Shown here piece by piece: positions 46,491 through 52,344 of a stretch of DNA of 52,344 nt. The DNA is from an uncultured OCS116 cluster bacterium (GTDB taxonomy: Bacteria > Pseudomonadota > Alphaproteobacteria > Rhizobiales > TMED25). The stretch's first letter is position 1; the number at the start of each line of letters is the position of its first letter. The stretch is taken from the NCBI GenBank assembly GCA_902633855.1, contig CACPHU010000008.1, forward strand, positions 1 through 52,344, read 5' to 3'. Below the pieces are notes generated by a model, which saw nothing but the letters and a program-made list of their open reading frames with translations, made no database searches and was not told the DNA's origin. Made by a program: the position numbers and the translations under genes.

Positions 46491-46985
46491 ATGGTCGCTG
46501 AAAATAACCTTGAAACAGTAGATATAAAAAATCCGGAAACTACAAATGGCTATCCTGAGAATGAGCAAGCAGTTGTATATGAAAAGAAGGTCGACAATCT
46601 TGGTCGAGCTTATGCAACTGGTAAAAGAAAAAATGCTGTGGCAAGGGTGTGGATCAAGCCGGGTAGTGGCAAGGTTACAGTGAATGGTAAAGAATTTGAA
46701 ATATTTTTTGCGAGACCGGTTTTAAGGATGATAGTACAACAACCTCTCGATGCTACGGATAATAGGGGAAGTTTTGATATATTCTGCACAGTTTCAGGGG
46801 GTGGTTTATCTGGACAAGCTGGCGCAATACGGCATGGTATTTCAAAAGCGCTTTTAAATTTTGAGCCCCAGAATAGGGCTGTACTTAAATCTGGTGGTTT
46901 TCTAACACGTGACTCGAGAGTGGTTGAACGAAAAAAATATGGAAGAGCAAAAGCGAGAAAAAGCTTCCAATTCTCAAAAAGATAA
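46491..46985 (+). CDS. rpsI: 30S ribosomal protein S9
   Basis: A 164-residue S9. The core begins at [14 protein letters not shown] (about residue 44) and ends with the invariant [11 protein letters not shown] tail that reaches the P-site. An N-terminal extension of about 40 acidic residues is common in alphaproteobacterial S9. The ATG at 46491, with AAGGAGAG upstream, is preferred; the open frame back to 46410 lies in rplM. Confidence 0.96.
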   Translation: MVAENNLETVDIKNPETTNGYPENEQAVVYEKKVDNLGRAYATGKRKNAVARVWIKPGSGKVTVNGKEFEIFFARPVLRMIVQQPLDATDNRGSFDIFCTVSGGGLSGQAGAIRHGISKALLNFEPQNRAVLKSGGFLTRDSRVVERKKYGRAKARKSFQFSKR

Positions 46986-47075
46986 GTCATCTACAATACT
47001 CTTCATCAAGAATATCATATGTGATATAATTTACGTGTTAATTGTAAATTCTAGACAACTTAATTAAGGTAAACA

Positions 47076-48122
47076 ATGGCAACAAAAGACATTAATGTTG
47101 GAGTCATAGGGGCGTCAGGCTATACTGGGTCAGATCTAATAAGAATGCTGTCGGGCCACCCGAAGATTGATTTGAAATATGTTTCAGCAAATAATCACGC
47201 AGGCCAGAGAGTTGGTGAAATATATCCCTATTTAAATGGAAAAGTCGATTTATTCCTTGAAAAATGGCAAGATATAAATTGGTCTGTGGTCGATGTGATT
47301 TTTAGCTGCCTTCCCCACGGGATTTTTCATGAAATATTTCCAATGTTACCAGCTGAAAAGATAATAATTGACTTATCTGCTGACTTCCGACTATCGAGTG
47401 CCAAAGATTATGCACAGTGGTATAATTTCGAACATAAATCAGTAGAAACAATAAATCACTTTGTCTATGGGCTGACAGAGCTAAATCGATCAAATATAAA
47501 AAAATCAGAGAAGGTTGCTTGCCCAGGTTGTTATCCGACAGCGACATTGCTGGCCTTATATCCGCTGATCGCCGATGATTTGATAGATATTAACCATATA
47601 ACTATTGATGCAAAGTCTGGCATTAGTGGCGCGGGGAGGAGCCCAAAAAGAGACCTGCTATTTAGTGAGATTTCAGAGTCTTTCAGACCATATTCTGTAA
47701 CTGGACATAGACACATTATAGAAATTGAACAACAATTAATGCTTCATTCAAAAAAAGACATTAAAATTAATTTTATACCACATTTAGTTCCAATGAATAG
47801 GGGGGAGCTTGTGACATCACATGTTAGATTAAGTAAGGATATCAAATTAAATGAAATTATTGAGATCTACCAGTCTAAATATAGAAATGATAACTTCATA
47901 AATATTATGAGCAACGGTAATGTGCCGAATACGATAAATGTGAGGGGAACAAATAATTGTGATATTGCTGTGATACCGGGTAGAGTTGACAAAACTTTGA
48001 TAATTATCTCAGCGATTGATAATTTGGTTAAAGGCTCAAGCGGACAAGCAATACAAAATATGAACCTTATCCACGGATGGCCTGAAGAACTTGGCTTGCA
48101 TCAAATTTCTATATTTCCTTGA
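47076..48122 (+). CDS. argC: N-acetyl-gamma-glutamyl-phosphate reductase
   Basis: A 348-residue Rossmann dehydrogenase (GVIGASGYTGSDLIRML) with the catalytic cysteine C152 in CPGCYPTAT. The nearby GRSPKRDLLFSE and HRHIIEIEQQL segments fit ArgC of the long (about 345) class. It reduces the acyl phosphate in arginine synthesis. A TATAAT at 47025-47030 could be its -10. It follows rpsI, an arrangement known in alphaproteobacteria. Confidence 0.95.
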   Translation: MATKDINVGVIGASGYTGSDLIRMLSGHPKIDLKYVSANNHAGQRVGEIYPYLNGKVDLFLEKWQDINWSVVDVIFSCLPHGIFHEIFPMLPAEKIIIDLSADFRLSSAKDYAQWYNFEHKSVETINHFVYGLTELNRSNIKKSEKVACPGCYPTATLLALYPLIADDLIDINHITIDAKSGISGAGRSPKRDLLFSEISESFRPYSVTGHRHIIEIEQQLMLHSKKDIKINFIPHLVPMNRGELVTSHVRLSKDIKLNEIIEIYQSKYRNDNFINIMSNGNVPNTINVRGTNNCDIAVIPGRVDKTLIIISAIDNLVKGSSGQAIQNMNLIHGWPEELGLHQISIFP

Positions 48123-48189
48123 TTTTGGATGTATATGTATTAAAAATCATTATCATAGAATTATCAGATTTAATTATTATTTATAAAAT

Positions 48190-49371
48190 ATGAGTACAGA
48201 ATTTCACAGAATTAAGCAGCTTCCACCTTATGTTTTTGAGAGCGTTAACAAATTAAAGGCAAATTATCGAGCTCGTGGCGATGATATAATTGACCTCGGT
48301 ATGGGAAACCCTGATATGGCAACACCCAGTCATATTAGAGATAAGTTAATTGAAACAGTAAATAAACCAAAAACAAATAGATATAGTGCTTCAAAAGGAA
48401 TATCGGGTCTACTTCGAGCTCAAGCTAAATACTACGCTCGGAGATTTGGTGTAAAGTTGAAACCTGAAACTGAAATTGTTGCAACACTTGGATCAAAGGA
48501 GGGGTTCGCAAACATTGCACAAGCAATAACTGCACCGGGCGATATAATTTTAGCCCCAAACCCTACATATCCAATTCATCAGTTTGGTTTTATAATATCT
48601 GGTGGAGTCATAAGAAACATGCCCGCAGCTCCTGATGAAAATTTTTTAAGGTTTCTTGAAAAAGAGGTAGTAAATTCAAATCCAAAACCGAAGGTCCTAG
48701 TTGTAAACTATCCCTCGAATCCAACAGCTTTACATGCAAGCCTCGACTTTTATAGAGATATTGTGTCATTTTGTAAAAAACATGATTTAATTATTTTATC
48801 AGATCTTGCCTATTCAGAAATCTATTTCGATACGGATCCGCCTCCATCAATACTGCAAGTGAACGGTGCCAAATCTATTTCTGTTGAATTTACCTCAATG
48901 TCAAAAACCTATGCAATGCCTGGTTGGAGAATTGGCTTTGCCGTAGGTAACGAGAGGATCATTTCGGCATTAATCAGAGTAAAATCATACCTTGATTATG
49001 GGGCCTTTACCCCTATTCAAGTTGCAGCTGCTGCAGCCTTAAATGGAAATCAAGATTGTGTAAATGAAATAAGGCAATGCTACAAGAGTCGTCGTGATAC
49101 ACTTATAAAGTCATTTTCAAATGCGGGATGGGAAATACCATCTCCGCCTTCATCTATGTTTGCATGGGCGCCAATACCTGAGAAATACAAGAAATATGGT
49201 TCAGTCGAATTCTCAAAAATTTTACTAAAGAAAACAAAGGTAGCTGTCTCACCAGGCATTGGATTTGGAAGTGAAGGCGAAGGCTTCCTCAGAATTGCGT
49301 TAGTTGAAAATGAGCATCGTATTCGTCAGGCTGCAAGAAATATAAAGAAAAATTTGTTTAGTGATATTTAG
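48190..49371 (+). CDS. alaC: AlaC-like PLP aminotransferase (glutamate-pyruvate transaminase type)
   Basis: A 393-residue fold-type I aminotransferase. IKQLPPYVFESVNKLK, DLGMGNPDMATP, NYPSNPTA, SMSKTYAMPGWRIGF (PLP lysine) and RVKSYLDYGAFTPIQVAAAAAL follow E. coli AlaC closely. It would make alanine from pyruvate. Related LL-diaminopimelate aminotransferases are similar, but dapA-pathway need is likely met otherwise; AlaC is the better call. It lies 12 bp upstream of hom. Confidence 0.88.
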   Translation: MSTEFHRIKQLPPYVFESVNKLKANYRARGDDIIDLGMGNPDMATPSHIRDKLIETVNKPKTNRYSASKGISGLLRAQAKYYARRFGVKLKPETEIVATLGSKEGFANIAQAITAPGDIILAPNPTYPIHQFGFIISGGVIRNMPAAPDENFLRFLEKEVVNSNPKPKVLVVNYPSNPTALHASLDFYRDIVSFCKKHDLIILSDLAYSEIYFDTDPPPSILQVNGAKSISVEFTSMSKTYAMPGWRIGFAVGNERIISALIRVKSYLDYGAFTPIQVAAAAALNGNQDCVNEIRQCYKSRRDTLIKSFSNAGWEIPSPPSSMFAWAPIPEKYKKYGSVEFSKILLKKTKVAVSPGIGFGSEGEGFLRIALVENEHRIRQAARNIKKNLFSDI

Positions 49372-49383
49372 GTTTTAATAACT

Positions 49384-50679
49384 ATGGTTGATGTTAGGGT
49401 TGGGATTATTGGACTAGGTAGCGTCGGCCAAGGTGTTGTCAAGATACTAAGTGATAATATTTCATTAATTCAAAAAAAAACAAATGCAAAAATTAGTATA
49501 ATTGGCGTCTCTGGAAAAAATAAAAATAAACAGAGGGAAGTGCAGATCAATAGATATCAATGGTTTGATAATCCAATATCTTTGGCTGTGAATGTGGATG
49601 CTGACATAATCGTTGAGCTTATCGGTGGAGAAGATGGGATTGCGCTCCAGGTTGTTGAGAGCGCCCTAAAGGCTGGGAAGAATGTAATCACTGCCAACAA
49701 AGCCCTCATAGCAAAGAGTGGTAACTATCTATTGGATCTTGCCGAAAAAAATGGTGCAAAACTGTTATTTGAAGCAGCAATTGCAGGTTCAATTCCTATT
49801 GTTAAGACTCTAAAAGAGAGCGTTGCGTCAAATACAATATCCGCAATTTATGGCATATTAAATGGGACTTGTAATTACATTTTAACTTCTATGGAAAAGG
49901 AAGGTATGAGTTTTGACGATGCCCTAAAAAGAGCACAAGAACTCGGCTTTGCCGAGGCTGACCCAACTTTTGATATTGAAGGTTATGATGCTGCTCATAA
50001 ATTATCAATTTTATCAAGCATGTGCTTTGGTCAAAAGATAGATTTTGATCACGTAAAAATTCAGGGCATAAAAGCAATAGAGCTTGACGACATCAGAGCT
50101 GCTAGTGATTATGGCTACACTATTAGATTATTAGGTATAGCAAAGAAAAATAAAGATGGTCATATCTCACAAGTTGTCAGACCATCATTACTCTCAAAAG
50201 AGTCTGACCTTGCAGGCATAGAATGGGAAAAAAATGCTGTCACTATAAGGGGAAATTATTTCAAAGAGTTATTAATTTCAGGGCCAGGTGCAGGGAGATA
50301 TCCAACAGCTTCGGCAATAATGGGGGACATATTTGATATAATCAACAACACGAACTACCCACCACTTGGCACACCACTAAAAGCGCTCTCTAAAAGCAGC
50401 AATGAGATGAATATCGAGACTAGTCGTTTCTATTTGAGACTGTTATTACCTGATATATCAGGAACAATGGCATCAATAACAAATGCAATGGCGAAAAACG
50501 GAATATCAATTGATGATATTACGCAGCGCATTTCAAAAAAGATGAAAGATAAAAATCTTGTACCGATAACCATTATAACAAGTACGACTGACTTCACGTC
50601 AATAAACAAAGCTGTGGAAGATATTAATAAGAATAACTACAGCCCAACCACACCTAATATAATAACCATTGAAAGTTAA
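49384..50679 (+). CDS. hom: Homoserine dehydrogenase
   Basis: A 431-residue single-function enzyme. Rossmann GLGSVGQGVV is at the N-terminus; VITANKALIAK and LFEAAIAGSIPIVKTL mark the substrate domain, with the catalytic GFAEADPTFDIEGYDAAHKL block near 185. A C-terminal ACT domain (about 350-425; LLPDISGTMASITNAMAKNGISI) suggests threonine feedback. It supplies homoserine for threonine and for methionine via MetY. Confidence 0.96.
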   Translation: MVDVRVGIIGLGSVGQGVVKILSDNISLIQKKTNAKISIIGVSGKNKNKQREVQINRYQWFDNPISLAVNVDADIIVELIGGEDGIALQVVESALKAGKNVITANKALIAKSGNYLLDLAEKNGAKLLFEAAIAGSIPIVKTLKESVASNTISAIYGILNGTCNYILTSMEKEGMSFDDALKRAQELGFAEADPTFDIEGYDAAHKLSILSSMCFGQKIDFDHVKIQGIKAIELDDIRAASDYGYTIRLLGIAKKNKDGHISQVVRPSLLSKESDLAGIEWEKNAVTIRGNYFKELLISGPGAGRYPTASAIMGDIFDIINNTNYPPLGTPLKALSKSSNEMNIETSRFYLRLLLPDISGTMASITNAMAKNGISIDDITQRISKKMKDKNLVPITIITSTTDFTSINKAVEDINKNNYSPTTPNIITIES

Positions 50680-50694
50680 TCACTGGGTTATCTT

Positions 50695-51642
50695 ATGGAT
50701 CGGGAATTTACCCTCGAAATAGTTAGAGTTACTGAATTTGCAGCAATTGCTGCGGCAAAATTGCGCGGGAAGGGTGATGAAAAATTAGCAGATCAAGCGG
50801 CTGTAGATGCCATGCGAACGCAATTGAACTCAATAAAAATGTTTGGTACCGTTGTCATTGGCGAAGGCGAAAGAGACGAGGCCCCAATGTTATATATTGG
50901 AGAGAAAGTGGGCGCAGGTGATGGGCCTGAAGCTGATATTGCACTCGACCCCTTAGAGGGAACAACCTTGTGTGCAAAGGCTATGCCAAATGCATTAGCG
51001 GTTATTGCGGTTTCAGAGTCAGGAGGAATGCTCAATGCCCCCGATACTTATATGGATAAAATTGCCATCGGACCTGGGTATCCAGAGGGTATAATCAGTC
51101 TCGATGCTTCACCTGCTGATAATATTCAGTCAATCGCAAAAGAAAAAGGAGTTAATCCTAGAGAAATAGGTGTTTGCATATTGGATCGTGAAAGGCATGT
51201 AAAGCATATAGACTCAGTTAGAAGTACAGGGGCATCAGTTCATTTGATTCAAGATGGTGATGTAGCGGGTGTAATAGCTACAACAGACCCCACCGTAACT
51301 AGCATTGATATGTATATTGGTATTGGTGGCGCGCCTGAAGGGGTATTGGCCGCTGCAGCTTTGAAATGTATTGGAGGTCAGATGCAATCTCGAATTTTAA
51401 TAAATAATTCAGATGAAGAGAAGCGAGCAATCAAAATGGGTATTACCGATGTAAGTTTAGTTTACAAATTGGACGATCTAGTGTCCAAAGACGTTATATT
51501 CTCAGCCAGCGGGGTTACGGACGGATCATTATTGAATGGGGTTGTTTTTCAAGATGATAGGGTTTTTGTAGAAACACTTGTGATGAGATCGAATAACGGC
51601 ACTGTGCGGCGTCTAAAGACTGAATATAAAAATTTTATATAA
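50695..51642 (+). CDS. glpX: Class II fructose-1,6-bisphosphatase
   Basis: A 315-residue GlpX-type phosphatase with VIGEGERDEAPML, DIALDPLEGTTLCAKAMPNALAVIA and GIGGAPEGVLAAAALKC, all diagnostic of the class II family. It dephosphorylates fructose 1,6-bisphosphate in gluconeogenesis. It lies 15 bp after hom and 7 bp before recJ, the hom-glpX-recJ order seen in many alphaproteobacteria. Confidence 0.95.
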   Translation: MDREFTLEIVRVTEFAAIAAAKLRGKGDEKLADQAAVDAMRTQLNSIKMFGTVVIGEGERDEAPMLYIGEKVGAGDGPEADIALDPLEGTTLCAKAMPNALAVIAVSESGGMLNAPDTYMDKIAIGPGYPEGIISLDASPADNIQSIAKEKGVNPREIGVCILDRERHVKHIDSVRSTGASVHLIQDGDVAGVIATTDPTVTSIDMYIGIGGAPEGVLAAAALKCIGGQMQSRILINNSDEEKRAIKMGITDVSLVYKLDDLVSKDVIFSASGVTDGSLLNGVVFQDDRVFVETLVMRSNNGTVRRLKTEYKNFI

Positions 51643-51649
51643 ATAAACA

Positions 51650-52344
51650 ATGGATATTCAATCCACAAACTTCACGAGCATCAAATCTGTATCGAATAAT
51701 ACTTGGTGCTATAAACCTGTAAATGATGAATTAAAAAATCAGGTCAAAAAAGACCTTGATATTGAAAAGCTCACTGCATCTATTCTTGCAAATAGAGGTA
51801 TTGAAGGACCTGATTTAGCAGTATTTCTTGACCACACTCTAAAAAATAACATGCCAGACCCAGCTTCAATAAATGATATGGAAAAGGCAATAAAAAGAAT
51901 CAGCCATGCGGTCTTGATTAAAGAGCCAATTGGAATTATTGGCGATTATGATGTTGATGGTCTTGTATCTGCAAGTATTTTATTTAGATATCTCCGGCCA
52001 TATTGTCCTGTAACTGTTAAAATACCAGACCGTTTCAATGATGGCTATGGGCCAAATCTGAGATTTTTAGAGGAATTCGAGCAAAGCAACATAAATTTAA
52101 TTATCACAGTAGATTGCGGATCAAACTCAGTGGATTTAATTTCTAAAAAAAATGACTTAGATATAATTATTTTCGATCACCACCAGACAGATCAGCTTGA
52201 CATTGGGTTTGCAAATGTCAATCCAAACCGAGATGATGATAAAAGTGGTTTAAATTATTTAGCAGCAGCGGGTGTTGTCTTTTTAGCGATAATTTCATTA
52301 AATCGAGAATTGAGAAATCGGGATTTTTTTAAAAACAGTCCATC
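51650..52344 (+). CDS. recJ: Single-stranded-DNA-specific exonuclease RecJ, partial
   Basis: The first 231 residues are present, then the window ends. The DHH phosphoesterase motifs are visible: GDYDVDGL (D99, D101, D103), a VDCGS segment, and FDHHQTD (D176-H178). The family degrades single-stranded DNA 5' to 3' in recombination and mismatch repair. The ATG at 51650 follows glpX by 7 bp. The remaining two thirds (DHHA1 and OB domains) lie outside the window. Confidence 0.94.
   Translation, partial: MDIQSTNFTSIKSVSNNTWCYKPVNDELKNQVKKDLDIEKLTASILANRGIEGPDLAVFLDHTLKNNMPDPASINDMEKAIKRISHAVLIKEPIGIIGDYDVDGLVSASILFRYLRPYCPVTVKIPDRFNDGYGPNLRFLEEFEQSNINLIITVDCGSNSVDLISKKNDLDIIIFDHHQTDQLDIGFANVNPNRDDDKSGLNYLAAAGVVFLAIISLNRELRNRDFFKNSP

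Noticed and set aside
46610-46990. 126-codon minus-strand open frame over rpsI
   Set aside because: Antisense to the conserved S9 core; composition is that of a shadow frame.
1-52344. CRISPR array, insertion sequence, prophage or toxin-antitoxin module
   Set aside because: No spaced direct repeats, transposase or integrase genes, phage structural genes or paired small toxin/antitoxin frames were found on either strand.

Overview
The window looks like a compact, AT-rich chromosomal stretch of an alphaproteobacterium, probably a free-living marine one; I cannot name the lineage from sequence alone. The main evidence is 5-aminolevulinate synthase (C4 heme pathway), a ubiquinol-cytochrome c chaperone family protein, a DUF2842 gene beside heme A synthase, a bifunctional single-copy-type Rsh, an N-terminally extended S9, and a gene order (dapA-smpB-rpoZ-rsh-pyrE-pdxJ-acpS-lepB-rnc-era-recO-parC and nrdR-ribD-ribE-ribH-nusB-thiL) familiar from that class. 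Genes are tightly packed, with many 4-30 bp overlaps and several TTG/GTG starts.

Layout. 1-7.4 kb is an accessory metabolic region: a DMT exporter (cut by the window edge), a YfcG-like glutathione transferase, a PcaF-like thiolase, a Gfo/Idh/MocA oxidoreductase, an orphan and probably strongly expressed ABC substrate-binding protein, a class III CoA-transferase, and a crotonase-fold protein that lacks both classical catalytic glutamates. 7.4-12 kb is a four-gene Gld-type ABC exporter module (ATPase, ABC-2 permease, GldG-like auxiliary protein, DUF4340 protein). It is followed by an MFS exporter, a tRNA-Ser(GCU) and a soluble lytic transglycosylase on the minus strand.

15.6-26.7 kb is a long plus-strand housekeeping run covering lysine synthesis (dapA), ribosome rescue (smpB), RNA polymerase omega and (p)ppGpp, pyrimidine and B6 synthesis, holo-ACP synthase, leader peptidase, RNase III, Era, RecO and topoisomerase IV. 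26.7-31.5 kb holds minus-strand mscS-hemB, an L,D-transpeptidase, and hemA. 31.5-36.9 kb is a glyA-nrdR-rib-nusB-thiL operon. 37-45.7 kb contains a K+-independent-type proton-pumping pyrophosphatase, a BamE-like lipoprotein, the cytochrome bc1 chaperone, plsX-fabH, ihfA and a MerR regulator, DUF2842, COX15, and metY on the minus strand. 46-52.3 kb contains rplM-rpsI, argC, an AlaC-like aminotransferase, hom, glpX and the 5' part of recJ.

Most of the window is ordinary core genome. I see no CRISPR array, prophage, insertion sequence or toxin-antitoxin module, and no convincing new multi-gene system. The observations most worth following up are a tandem duplication of the glyA start region, a strong terminator placed directly in front of the oxidoreductase start (apparent read-through control), paired palindromes in the promoter of the substrate-binding protein, and the Glu-less crotonase.
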